This document shows, one piece after another, positions 43,291 through 55,425 of a DNA stretch of 64,000 nt (the stretch's first letter is position 1; every line of letters starts with the position of its first letter). Source of the DNA: Bryoerythrophyllum caledonicum (taxonomy: Eukaryota; Streptophyta; Bryopsida; Pottiales; Pottiaceae); assembly GCA_963971425.1 (NCBI GenBank), contig OZ020520.1, positions 23,640,754 to 23,704,753 on the forward strand. The letters are read 5' to 3'. The translations under genes and the position numbers were made by a program. A model generated the notes under the pieces. It was given only the letters and a program-made list of their open reading frames with translations. It had not been told where the DNA came from and ran no database searches.

Positions 43291-45690
43291 AAACCACAAA
43301 GTTACAAGTCTAGCAGCACAATTCAATTTAGTTTTCCTCTTCTGAGATAAGAACAGATATGAGAGACGGGCGTTAAGCTCAACTGAGCCAGCATGTAATG
43401 TTGATATGCATAATCACACAGCTTCGAGGAGCTAATGAATTTCGAGTTACAGGTTTGAACTTGCAGCATTCGAAAAACTGCAACTTTGCATGCTATACAT
43501 TCAAGCAAACTTGCTTGAACCTTCACATGCCATTCGAACAATATTGTTGAGCAGCAGAATCACTGGGGTAAAGTAAAAAAAAGAGCACTGTACGATACCG
43601 CTTTCATAGAAAAGAAATGTTCCACAGCGACTTTTCAACGTAGAATCCGAGGAAAGCCACCGCACACAATCTTCGGGTCTTGAGCTAGCAAACCTACTAC
43701 GAAATGAATTGTACATCATAACAGCAACAGTCGGTGACAAAAAAGTCCCTCCCCAAGATTGTGTACTCTGATATGGCAACATTCAATCACATGATGCAAC
43801 ATGTCAAGGTCAATATACAAGTTTGGAAGCAGCAACCACCGATGATGGTGTTGCGTACCGGGTGAGCCTCCGAGTTGGCGCAGGAAATATTCCAGTGCCC
43901 CCTCGAGCAAGGATAAGAGCGCGGCCTGCGCCTTCTCCCACGCCTTGCCAGAGTAGCAGGTGGGCTCCCGTAGCGGCTCCCTGTTTGCGACCGCTGCCAC
44001 GGAGAAGTCTAGACTGGCGCTGTTGGTGTTTGGTGTTGGTGTTCACGGCGGATCACCTGAGCGATGCTGATGAGGCGAAGATCAGTCGCTATGATAGATA
44101 GTGAATTGGCGGCTGCCTAAACTTATCACCATCATATAAATGGAACCAACTTGTGTGGAGTGAACAAGGCATCATCATTAACCCTTCGACTCTTAAACGT
44201 CACAAGGTGCCGTTGATGGCCACAATATTCTTCATGCATAGTACCATATTTGAACATGATAATGTTCAAATATTGAAAGGAGCTCCAAAATGAAAGATGT
44301 TAGTTAAAGAATTTTGAATTTAAAGGTGTCACTCTTGTAAGACTTTAATACATTTTATGTAACCTATAGGATAAAATACTAGCTTGCATGTACAATTCGC
44401 GATTGACGTTTACGGATTAACCCAGGAATGTCCGAGGAGCCTAAAATAGGCTTCTTGGATGACAGTTTGAGGATGCTTATCGACGCAAATGAAGTTTGTT
44501 CATCCAGTTAATAGTTATTTTTTGGAGAGTTCATTGAATGTGTAAGTAATTATAGATGCTGATGAAACTTGCCTCATTGACGTAGTCATGTTTTATAGAG
44601 AAGAAAATCTCTGTAACATGGGTCTCAATGTAATGTAGTTTAGACTCTTCTAGCTTTTGTTGTGCATTAGACTTTGAACCATTCAGCTTTTACTTTTCGA
44701 GTTTGAGACCAACTAATGAAACAAAGCTTATGAAATCTAGTTTCCATTCCAGCTTAATCCATAACGGACCAAAGTCCCCTCGGGGGGACATTTTGAGTTT
44801 AAGTAAGGTACCACGTTCTCAATTCTAGGCATTATTTTTTTAGATTTTTTATCGGATAGGCAACTTTTGATTAGCTTTGCGTAGACACAAATTTCGTAGA
44901 ATTCCGGTTTTTGGTTCAAAAGTTATAGTTTATTTTCACTTACATATACAAATAGTGCAACATTTAGTGTGACATATCACAATTACTATCATTATACTCT
45001 AATAACTTCTAAATTTAATAGAAATTCAAGTTTCTGACCATTTAAAAGAAAGAAGTTGTCCTCTTGAAAGGAAACTCAGATTTGCATCTACCATATGGAT
45101 TTGTGAACTTCAAAAATTTGGAAAGGATATGATATATGCAAAATAGAAAGTGTATTGTTGATTCTCAGCACATAGTTGCATAGGAGGAATTTTTAGGACA
45201 TCATCTACACCTCTTCTACTTCTAAAATTTGGTGACATGTGTCTAACATGATCCTTTTCAAGTTAACATAATAAATTCACGACCCGTAGTGCAAAAAGTT
45301 GCCATAGAAGGTGGTCGAAGTTTGTTGAAGGTGTTTAGTATGACCTCAAAAAGAGATTATGTCTCACTCCAAAGGCTGGTATCTTTCAATCCGTGCAATC
45401 AAACTTACCAAAATTTTCACCACACACTTTCATACAACTTTAGTACAAGATCCTACGGTTAAATTTTGAGAAAAAACCTATAGTACCATTTCTTGTTGAA
45501 TGCGCTGAAAATGGCAGTTTTGGAGTGATTAAAAGGGGAAAATGTCTTGATCCTTTAGAGATTAAGCTTTTAAAAAATACATAAGATTGAATAAGTTATT
45601 GCAATTTGAATGTTGGGCCTATAACCATGGTTGACCGGTTTACTAGTTTCAGCTCAACACAAAAGTTTCATCTACACTCCTAGTATTGGC
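43291..45690. other. Non-coding part of duplication copy 1
   Basis: This includes a GC-richer stretch (43860-44040, minus-strand frame with GKAWEKAQAALLSLLEGALE) that could be a 5' exon of the RING gene and that copy 2 lacks. The rest is AT-rich. A 60-codon minus-strand frame at 44737-44919 recurs in copy 2 with several amino-acid changes, so it is not supported as a gene. Confidence 0.45.
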
Positions 45691-45762
45691 ACTGGAATGT
45701 ACGGTAGGGTGACATTCAAATTGGCGTTTGGGCAACTCCAAGGATGGTGTCCCACACTCTTG

Positions 45763-46700
45763 CCAACTATGACACCCTCCACACGGCTGCAAAATTGTTA
45801 TTTTACCCTCAAATTTTGGGGACAACATCATTTCTATGTTGAAAACATGCATATCAAATCTCAACTGCAGGGGACTTACAAAACAAAAGGTATTATAGGT
45901 TTTCCACCATGGGGTAGTTGAGAGAAAAGTTTCACATCTGCCAACTTTGACACCCTTCCAAGGATTGAGGAAACTTTTTTCGCCCATGGAATTTTTGGAG
46001 TGAAAACAATATTATGTTGATTACATGTGTGGAAATTTTCAAGTCCCAAAAATGCACGGAAAAAATCACATCCCAAATCTACCATCATGTGTAGTTGTAA
46101 GAAACAAAGGGAAAACCCATTTTACTACTTCCAACTTTGACACCCTCCCTAGGGCTTAGAGATTGTTATTTCAACATGAAATTTTTGACACACAGTCATC
46201 TTTATGTTGGTAACAGGTGGAAAAATTTTCAAGGTCAGAAAATGTATTCAAAAGAAGATATGGAAAATCTACTAACATGGGGGTTAGCTATGAGAAAAGT
46301 TTCACAGGTGTCCACTTTGACACCCTCCCAAGAATTCAAAAAAATTATTTGTCCATCAAATTTTGGGTATGAAGTCACTCTCAAGTCAAATACAAGTGTG
46401 GAAAATTTCAAATCAAAAATATCTTCACAAAAAAACATATACCAAGTCTACCAACATGTGTTGTTGTGAGAAACAAAGGGGAAAGCTTACCACTACTTCC
46501 AACTTCAACACCCTTCCTAGGATTGAGTTTTTGTTGATACATAATGAAATTTTGGCCACAAGATCATCTCTATGTTGGTAACATGTGAGATAGATTTCAA
46601 AGCCAAGAGATGTATACACAAAGAAAAATTATTCCATATCTACCAATGTTTGTAACAATGAGAAACTATATTGAAGGGGTATATTGAGAATGTCGAAATA
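45763..46700. repeat. Satellite-like array, about 184-bp units in A/B dimers (copy 1)
   Basis: CCAACTTTGACACCCTCCC-type starts lie at 45763, 45941, 46131, 46311 and 46499 (spacings 178, 190, 180, 188). A weaker sixth TTTGACACC is near 46705. Unit junctions alternate between TGAGAAAAGTTTCAC and GAGAAACAAAGGG-TACTACTTCC forms. The true period is therefore a dimer of about 368 bp. Long open frames on both strands are repeat artefacts. Confidence 0.9.
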
Positions 46701-47790
46701 TCTTTGACACCTCGTGCTCGTCATTGATTTTATTCATGTGACTAAGAAACCAAACATAAATGCTTCTCAAAAAAATCAATAAAATCTACATGTAGAATTG
46801 AAGAGGTGTTTCATGTAGAAGAACCCACTTGGTCATAAGGTGTGCATTATGTACGTATGACAAGTTTTCTCCTCCAAATATCTATTGAGCACTATTTAAA
46901 GGAATGTTGTGTATATTTTGTCATGTGATTTGTCATAGACTGAATGTTGAGATGACATTGAGGGCTAAGAATGTCATATTGTGATGCATGAGTGTTAATA
47001 TAGATGTAGGGCATATGGGTTGAGTGGACATATTACATATGGGCTGAGTGTTGCTGACTGATTGAATGGACATATCACATATGGGTTGATTCATTGAGTG
47101 GACATATCATTTTTCTGGTTGAGTGTTGCTGACTGGTTCACTGAGTGTGGACAAATCACATGTGGCATGAGTATTGTGGGAGTCTGAAACTCCCACTTGG
47201 TGACCCCTACCAAAAAAATTAGCTAAAATTGTGACTATTAGTTTAGTAGTTAGTAATACGTAGAAGTAGTTTGTAAATGACTGGCAAAGTAGTTAGTAAT
47301 AGGTAGAAGTGGGTTGTATAATAATTAGTGAAAGTAGATGATTGCTTACTATTAATAAACTAGTTAATTAGTGTTATAGTGGTGATATAACCGGGCCTTA
47401 AAACCACCAAGGTTATGTTTGGTAAGACCTAAGAAGAATGCCACAAAGGATCTCGGGGATAAACGTCCAAATCAACACTAAAAACTAATTTAGCTAGTCA
47501 AGGTCTGCATCAAATAGATAGACTATTTATTAGTCTTTCTTTTTAGTTTAGTTGTTTAGGTTATCTTTCTACTTTATTTGTTGTAGAAAACTTAAATTCT
47601 TATTTTGAAAGATTAAGAATTTGATTTTATATGAAAGAGAAAAGAAAAGAAAAAGAAAAGATAAGAAAATAAAATAGAAATATATAAATAAATAAAATAC
47701 CTGTTGATGACCGGCCAGTACCAAGTATCAACCGGGTACTTCGTACTCGAGGGTATCAGGCGAGGTATGAGGCCGTAGGGGTATCAAGCG
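46701..47790. other. AT-rich DNA with short repeats (GGACATATCACATATGGG)
   Basis: The motif GGACATATCA(CATATGGG) with GAGTGTTGCTGACTG recurs several times at 47025-47165. No gene is seen. Confidence 0.5.
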
Positions 47791-47794
47791 AGCA

Positions 47795-48012
47795 CAAGGG
47801 CAATATCACCAACAGCACGAGGGAGATCACCAATAGCACAAGCACAAGGGGGATCATCTACAACACGACCATAAGGGAGATCACCAACACCGCGACCACA
47901 AGGGAGATCTCCTATAGGAACAACACAAGCACAAGGGCGACAACACCAACACCGCGAGCACGAGAACACAACCTGGAGAAAGAAGAAGAAGAAGAAGAAG
48001 AAGAAGAAGAAG
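47795..48012. repeat. GGGAGATCACCAACA minisatellite and (GAA)n microsatellite
   Basis: Irregular AGGG(A/G)GATCACCAACAC-type units run to about 47955. A GAA/AAG trinucleotide run follows at about 47976-48012. The right edge of homology with copy 2 falls in this array. Confidence 0.8.
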
Positions 48013-48699
48013 GAGGTGGAAGGAGAGTTGGAACCACCTAGGGTTTGGAAGTTGCAACCTAGGGTTTAGAAGTTACAAATTAGGGTTGTGGAAGAGTGTG
48101 ATGGAGGAGGTTTTAGACACAAAAGGAGGTCGAGATTCCTAGGCGTGGAAGAGATGCAAGGATATTCACAACCACGGCAAGAAGATTTAGAGACTAAACC
48201 ACAATTCCAAGAAGGTTGCGGGTCCAACAAGGAGGTGGCAAGAGTTGTGAACAAGGTCATTCTTGCCAATTGATGGGTTTTTTTTCTTTGTACAACTATC
48301 TTGTTTGTTCAACTATCTTGTTTGTTAGATCTCTTCTCATTTTTCTTTTCCCAGAGTGAATTCCGGTTGGCTTCTTTCCGGTCTAGAGAAAAGTCTCCCA
48401 GTAGACTCTACTTAGACCTCATACGTCCTAGATCTTGAGTTCTTGTTACTTATGCGTCTATTTTTTTGTTACATCATTTGTTTTCCATTATTCCGGCCTT
48501 CTAGCAAGTCTTCCTTCACGTTTTCCCTGTTTTTCCCCCTTTCCTAGGTTTTTCCTAAATTTTCCATCTTTTTCCCAGTCTCTTTGTTCACCCGGGTAAC
48601 CTCCTTCAAAAACTCTTGTTCTCCTAAGTGATCTCTTTTTGCTTGAAGTGGTCACTTGTGATGTTGTTTTGTTAGTCGTGTTACTAGATGCGTGAGATG

Positions 48700-50372
48700 C
48701 CTACATGCACGATAATCTAGAAAAGTGTTCCGGAGAAAATACACCGGTTGCCCGGTATACTTGTATTTTCCAAGCCGGACCGGAAATTGTGATAAGTTGA
48801 TAGGGCGATTGGTGGAAGTACAGGCACATCCCAGTAGTTTGTCCATTTCGGACAACACGACTCCACCAAGGACGTTGAAGCTTTACAAAATTGATCCTAA
48901 CAAAAGGGAGGGGACGGAGCAAGGAGGAAAATTGGAAGAAGATCTCACCGAGATGGGCTGCATGGGATTATACGAGAAACCGTGGGTCTTCCAGAAGAGA
49001 TATGTGGCTGCGGAGTTGTTACCTCCCGGGAAACCCCGGGAAGTCTACCGGGCTAATCCCCAGACATGGACCACAGAAGTATGGCGTGATGTGCATTGCT
49101 TTCAACAAGAAGAAGGGTGAACACCTTGGATCAACCGAGAGTTGTTGGATAAACACTTATCAAATTTCTACAACGTATCGGAGTGCTACTAGAGTTATCA
49201 ATTCACGAACACTGGTTGAGATAGATGGTTGAATTTTAAAATCCAATTTTCGACCCCAACCGATGTGAAAGAGTCATAGCACGGCTGGCCACCACCTACA
49301 TACATGCATTCTTTGAGGATTCTTTCCCGAACTGGGGATATTTGGAGGAAGAAGCAATTCTACCACAGCTTCGGACAATTCAACAAGGTGTTCCAAGACC
49401 TTCTTGACTCCATACCTCATGCTCTTGTATGACTATTATGATTGTCTGGAACCGGAAGAGAAGAGAATTTGAAGACAAGGGATGGCTCTCCAGGACCATG
49501 CTCCTCAAGCCTTTCTCCAACACACTGAGCTACGGTTGGCATTACCGGCAATCCCACGGGAGGAGTCATCATCTTAGTCACTCTTGAACGAGGGTAGGTC
49601 ATCCTAGTCTCATCGGAAAAAACCACCACCACCTTGCCGGCCATCAAAGAATTTCACACTGGTAAAAAACATAGCTTAGTTTTCTCGGGATGCAATTCGA
49701 AATATCTAACAGATGAAGATGGAGCTTCTGAAGGCAAGGAGTCTTCAGAGGGCTCTTTGGAAGGTGTTTAGAGTAGAAAACATCGGAGACATTTTGACTG
49801 CAGCCTGGGAGGACCGGTAACAATTGACCAAGGTGAAGAAGGATCTCCAGACATTCCAGAAGGAGCACCTTGACACAAAGGTCAACGCACAAAAGACTAT
49901 GGTGGCACTAACTAAATAACTTGCGGGACTGACGAGTGCCACCATACCATTGCAAGCCCAAAGCCCACTCCGAAAAGACAAACCTTCTTTTGTACAGAAG
50001 CCCACCCCGGAAGATGATGATCCATCCACTTAATGTCTAATGAGTAGAGCAAATTCTCTATCTTCCAAAGAGTGGAGTGTGAAAGTTTATAAGAGGCAAC
50101 GAGGTCTCTCACTCAAACCTCCCAGGAAAGAACCAGTTGATCTTTCTTTCTCACAAACGGATTCTTTGGTTGAGTCTCCGGTAGCTATGCTTGTTGATCC
50201 AGTGGAGATTTCTCATGTATCGGTGGATACTCTCAATATACCAGTGGATACTCCCAATCCACCGGTAGACCTCCCGGTTGAGACTTCCAACCTTTTGGTG
50301 AATTTTCTTGACCATGTATCCGTGGATACTCTCAATCTTCCACTTAATCCTTCCATGGATCAACCAAGGTAA
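48700..50372 (+). pseudogene. Decayed coding region of unknown family
   Basis: Fragments with protein-like composition are scattered over three frames with many stops. One holds KYTGCPVYLYFPSRTGN and GLYEKPWVFQKRYVAAELL, then TWTTEVWRDVHCF. A later fragment (50040-50372) is rich in Val/Pro/Asp with a repeat of the type VSVDTLNIPVDTPNPPVDLP. It may be a gag-like part of a retrotransposon, given the surroundings, but no diagnostic motif is visible. Confidence is low on function and moderate that it once coded. Confidence 0.35.
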
Positions 50373-52095
50373 TTCAAATCTTCCGGATGAGTCTTCTCAT
50401 TGAGCATATGTTATTTATGATATGTTACTGTGGTTTTATCCTATGGCTTGAGGGGATATTGCTAAGTTGCTTGATTAACGCTACGGTGAGAATAGTGATG
50501 TCAATGGGGCTCTATTTTGCACCCAGTCACTACCACTTGGGTGTTTTCTCCGGCTACCTACTTTTGTTGAAGAAAGTTTACCGGTTTCGGATTGGAAGTC
50601 TTCCGATTTACAAGTCTCGGACGGGAAGTCTTCCGGTTTCGTGTAGAGAGTCTTTGCTTCAGGAAAACGCAGGGTTCTTGGCTGCACTTAGTTTAGAGAG
50701 GAAAATGGAGAATATGGAACATATAATTTTGTGTCCAAGTCCATATTAACTCATAAGTCCTTATTCAGCATACGAGAAAGGCCTCCAATCTTCAACTTGT
50801 ATAATGAAACTCGATGTACATATAATAAGACATAATGTAGATGTCTTGTAGAACTTGTCTCTCAAAAACTTAACTCAAAACATTAATTATCCTTAATATA
50901 AATCAAGCCTTAATTAAACTCAGATTAAATTAACTAATTTCACTTAATAATAATTTATTAATAGTTAAGATAATTATATTTAACTAATATGATTAACCCT
51001 AATTGATCCACTTAATCTTAGTTAAGCTAACTAATTACACTTAGACTAGATAATTTTACTTAATACAATTAACTTTGATTAAGATAATTAATTTCCTAAT
51101 TAACCTCAATCCCACATACCCTCACCCTTACATACCCTAACCACTTCATACGCTTCTCCTATATACCCTTACTTCCTTTGAAATCATTTATCTAACCTCT
51201 CATTAAGTATAAACCGAACTCAAACTCTCTTTTAAACTCTTGATTAACCTTCTAATTCAAAATACCACTACGGTTTCATACAAACTCGGAATGAGACATG
51301 CTACACCTATTTGAAAAGCCACTAAAATACACCACATACATACCAAATTTCACTTCCAGAAACTCATCAGGCCAGCCGCTATGTGCAATCAAAATTACAT
51401 CTTACAAAAACTCAAGTCATATGACCCCTCTTCTTTCAAACTAGTGCTATGACTTTACAAAAGCTTGAAATAGAGCATTTGATAGCTCTTTTGAGAGCTA
51501 TTTACAGTGTACAAACACTCATCAAAGATGTCATTTAGATATACTTTGTACAACTTGCTACAAGGCTTCAAACCTACTGCTCATGAAAACATGGGGCAGC
51601 AGACCCCTTTGTGTTCAACAAGGCGCCGTTCACTCATACTTTTAGCTCTAAGACCGAGTGATAGCTTTATAGAGAGCTAACAATAAAGGCTACAACATAC
51701 TTGAAATCCAAAACAATCTAAAACAAAAAGAACCAGAGAGAGCCCTTGCAGTCCAACCCCTCCTTGGTAAGGAAGAACCCAACCTCCAAAACGGGGAAAT
51801 GAGCCAATCACAACTAATCTAAGCCCATTCAAAGGCCACATGGGCATCTTAAACCCTATTGGTTGTTCAAATTCTCCCCCTTATCAACTCTTATCATCCT
51901 TCTATCCCTTCTATCCTTTGTATTTTTAAACACTAACTATCTGGTCATCAATCTAAATACCGGGTTTCTTCAACAACAACAAACTACAAATAAATAAAGA
52001 GAAATAACAATAAATTGTCTCAACTTCAGCCCCTAGATGGATTAAACATATAAAAAATCAAGAATCTTACGAAGAATAGCAGCAATGTAACTTGC
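50373..52095. other. AT-rich DNA without a recognised gene
   Basis: TTAATTAA-type words dominate 50880-51100. No motif-bearing frame. Confidence 0.5.
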
Positions 52096-52102
52096 TCACC
52101 TT

Positions 52103-52473
52103 TCACTACCCAGGAGTCTGAGCGGGCCTTGAAGCCAAAGACGGTGACCAAAGTCATTGGACAAGCGGGTAACCATTTGATCTTCAATAGTGTTTTGAAA
52201 ACACCCTTCAAACACCACTTGATGACCTTCAATAAGCACATCTTCAGCCTCCAAGACGATTACTAAAGTTTTTGCCTCCGCTTGCAAACTTCTTAAACTT
52301 GTCAAAGAAACTTGTTTAGGATCGAAAGCGGAACGTGGTTGAACACGACGCTCAGAAGGCCCTGATTCCTCTCGCTCACGTCGCCTTGATGTTGATGGAT
52401 GAGAAAGTTGAATTGGATCATTCGATAAGTGAGCTAAAGAGAACTCCCAATCATCAGGGTCTTGTGAAGCCAT
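52103..52473 (-). CDS. Possible first exon of an unrecognised gene
   Basis: An ATG at 52471-52473 opens a clean frame of about 123 codons: MASQDPDDWEFSLAHLSN, an Arg/Ser/Glu-rich stretch (RRREREESGPSERR), then SLTSLRSLQAEAKTLVIVLE and VVFEGCFQNTIEDQMV. Close to its end lies a good donor, GAAAG-GTGAGC, after which the frame soon stops. A spliced first exon is therefore plausible. No downstream exon was identified and the family is unknown. A retrotransposon-encoded protein is also possible. Confidence 0.4.
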
Positions 52474-54450
52474 ACTATCAACCTATAGAAACTAAGAAGA
52501 TACACTCCAAACTAATAATGACCTGAAATAAAGTATAACGCAAGGCAACCATCTACCCTTTATATGTTTTTCAATAACTTCATCAAGAAGTTTGCCTTTC
52601 TTAACATTAACTCAATTACATTTCTTTAATAGTAAACGGTTAAGCAAATTTAAGTAGCAATAGATGCCTTTCCATCTAAAAGAAAGTTCACAGTAAAGCC
52701 AGATTAAGGGAAAAAACGGCTTATCTGTAGCAATATAAAACTATTGTAGGCTCGATGATAATCGCCAAGTTGCAGACTTGGTTGGCTGTTAAAGCCCGTT
52801 TGTTATCCGCCGACTGATTCCGAATTCGATCTCATTGAACTCGTTATACTATTCGGACAACTGCAGCTTGGCACTTGCTAGTGAGAGCAGGAAAATAAGC
52901 AGCCAACTGGCAAGGTACCTACCCTTACGCTAGAGTGACAAATGTAGTACATCCAAGCTAGGCTAACAAGCTCCAATTCTTCCCACATTGAATTAAATTG
53001 TAGGTCATTCTACGACCACACTTTTTGCATCTACATTATCTTTTTACATACTGTAGTTATTTACATCACAACACCGGTTTACGGGTCTCACCGGTAATCC
53101 GCCAGTGACTAGGCAATCCTCAATTCTAGGATCTAGATGTCTTTTCCACCTTTTGGGGATCTAATTTTAGAGGATAGTTGGTGACCTTTGTGTACTTAAG
53201 GAGCCTTCAGCTGTTGTATCAAGTACTCTTCTCTTTGTTTCTTTGCTTATGTCTTGCCTTCATTGCTTGTGTCTAGAGTCAATGTTGAGTTTGTGTGAGT
53301 AGAGAGAGAGGGAGTTGAGTCCTCCTAGTGGGTCTTTACTAGGATGTGCAAGGTTGTGGCTTATTGAGTGCTATGTGGTTGAGTGTAAGCAAAGGCTTTC
53401 GGAGGGCGTAGAATACCCAGGCTAGATGGTGGAGTAAGATCCAGGATCTACTTCAAACCCTAGACCGGTTGGACCGGATAGAGTTGCTTACCGGATAGGA
53501 TCCGAGAAGTCCACTGCTATTTATGATAGCATCCCTTAAGTGGGAAGTGTTTGGATTGGTGGGAAGGAGGGGTGACATCTCCCTTCTTGGTACACCGGGA
53601 GAGATTCTGGCTAAGCCTGAGTCCGGAGTATTCAGGGATTTCTACCCTTGTAGTGGATGAGATTCCTTGATCCCCGTGGAAAGTTGTCTTATTTATATGA
53701 TTTGCTTAGCATTAGACTATTGTGATTCTTGTATCTTCCTTGTTTGATTCATTGGGTGTGGTTGTAGTTGGAATCCGGCTTTGAGTGACCGGTTCACCGG
53801 AACTATTTCCAGTAGATTGTGAAGGCCGGTGAACTAGCTGCAACCTTTTAACTCTTTTATGGTCTAGAGCTAGATTGTGGATATTATAGCCTTTGGACTG
53901 TGAGAACGAAGGGCAGTGACTTTCTGAACACTGTAAAACTTACAGGAAAATCACTCTGACACACAATAGAGTTTAAACTAAACATTTAAGGATACTTATT
54001 ACCGGTCATTGAGGTACCGGGAAAGCCATCGTCCAGATTGTGCTCAGGTAATAAGTGTGAATTGTCTTTTGATTTATAAAGTTTGACACACGATAAAAAT
54101 CACTGGAAACTATCTTGTTAGGTGGGCTCCCTTAAGGTTAATTTTGGTTGACTTTGAGAATTACGAACTACTAGACTACGACAAGTATGTCCAAGAGTAT
54201 TTTTTGGTTCACTCATTTTATGCACATGCCATGGTGATCACTTAATGCACATGCCAGTGTAAGTATTATATTGTTGACTGATTTACTTAGTGCACATGCC
54301 TTGAACTCAGTCCTTTGTGTTCACTAATCCATATAATCGAAATGCCATAGATTGAGTGTTATATCGGCTACTTGTTGATGAGTGTTTAGTGTCGTATCAA
54401 CATCATAAAAAATAGTCCACAATAGCAATTTCAAATGAAATTTGTGATCA
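52474..54450. other. No gene recognised
   Basis: Contains CCGGT-rich text at 53050-53830 reminiscent of retrotransposon leader or LTR DNA, and short TGCACATGCC repeats at 54220-54300. Nothing is assignable. Confidence 0.4.
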
Positions 54451-54451
54451 C

Positions 54452-55425
54452 ATTGTAGGTTTCAGTGAAGGAGGAAATACAAGAGTTCAAATTGTAGCCA
54501 ATACTAGAGTTTCTGTTAGAACAGTTTAGAGCTTAGTAAAAACGTTTAAAGAAGATGGAACTTACAAGCGCAAACCTTGCGGTAGAAGTGATGCTAAAAA
54601 ACTTAGTGGAAGAGATGTGCATAGTATTGTGCATTACGTAAAAATTCATTGTCGCTCCTCAGTCTCAAAGATTACTAGTATATGCCATACTCAAGTGGGT
54701 AGACGTACTATTCAAAGGGTATTATATAAATGTAGTATTTTTGGTCGAATTGTTGTTAAGAAACCTTTCTTGACACCCCATCACATGTCTCAGCGGATAG
54801 CTTTTTCTCAGGCGTCCGTGAATGGAGTCCCGAGGAGTAGGAGTGTGTTGTTTGGACATATGAATTTACTTTCGGGATTGGAGAAAGTTCTTGGCAAATT
54901 CATGTTTGGAAAAATGCATATGAGCGCTATTTATCAAATTATATAGCTCCAACTTTTTAAAGTGGACGGACATCTTTGATGATTTCGGGTGTATTTGCTG
55001 GAGGACAAAAGTTTCAACTTGTCTTTATGCCAAAAAGTCAACGTTCTGCTAAGCATTTTGTGGAAGTGGTCTACGATGGCAAATAAATTCATTTCTTGGA
55101 TAGAGTTCATGAAGGAGTGCTTACGGAAGATGGCGCACATGTTCATTGCAACAAAACATGTAAAGAATGAAGGCAAATCCACCAACTCAAAAAGCTCAAT
55201 TGGCCTACAAACTCTCTTGACCTTAATCGAATTGAGAATGTCTAGAAGATGCTAAAAGACGTTGTGCAACATGGCAAGGAATGCCCTAGAAACTAAGAAG
55301 TGTTGAAGGTAATTCTTGAAAGAGAGTGGAATTTAGCCAATGGTACAAAGCTCCTTCAACTATGTCATTCTATGCGCTCAAGGTTACAAGCATTGATTGA
55401 TGCTAAACGAGCACATACACATTGA
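54452..55425 (+). pseudogene. Tc1-type (DD34E) transposase, broken
   Basis: The N-terminal paired-type DNA-binding region is visible: RVQIVANTRVSVRTV, then YKRKPCGRSDAKKLSGRDV, RRTIQRVLYKCSIFGRIV and KKPFLTPHHMSQRIAF. After a frame change near 54830-54900 the catalytic region continues: VWKNAYERYLSNYIAPTF, MISGVFAGGQKFQLVF, EDGAHVH and LNWPTNSLDLNRIENV. The spacing between the Asp of EDGAH and the Glu of RIEN is 34 residues (counting one stop position), which is the DD34E signature of the Tc1 family. Stops interrupt in several places (for example TAG in the helix-turn-helix and TGA between the catalytic residues). Terminal inverted repeats and a TA duplication were not found. The 3' end abuts the inverted satellite array. 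Confidence 0.85.

Larger units (their letters stand above)
40375..47840. repeat. Large direct duplication, copy 1 (about 7.5 kb)
   Basis: This segment matches 56965-64000 nearly base for base over most of its length, including the RING gene, AT-rich spacers and the satellite-like array. Homology starts at ATGTCAACTAAATGTTG (about 40375 and 56965). Copy 1 contains about 438 bp (about 43600-44037) that copy 2 lacks. The right edge cannot be found because copy 2 runs off the window. The offset of about 16.2-16.6 kb could reflect a tandem duplication of a larger unit. Confidence 0.95.

Noticed and set aside
44737-44919. Conserved 60-codon small gene, also at 60901-61083
   Set aside because: It is present in both copies only because the DNA was duplicated. 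Amino-acid changes are frequent relative to the flanks and there is no ATG.
45649-46469. Protein-coding genes in the satellite-like arrays (also at 55486-56430 and 61814-62634)
   Set aside because: Long frames exist on both strands at once and follow the repeat unit. They are by-products of low stop density in the repeat.
47200-50700. Complete LTR retrotransposon between the duplicated segments
   Set aside because: Gag-like composition and repeats are suggestive, but no paired LTRs, primer-binding site, RT or integrase motif could be found.
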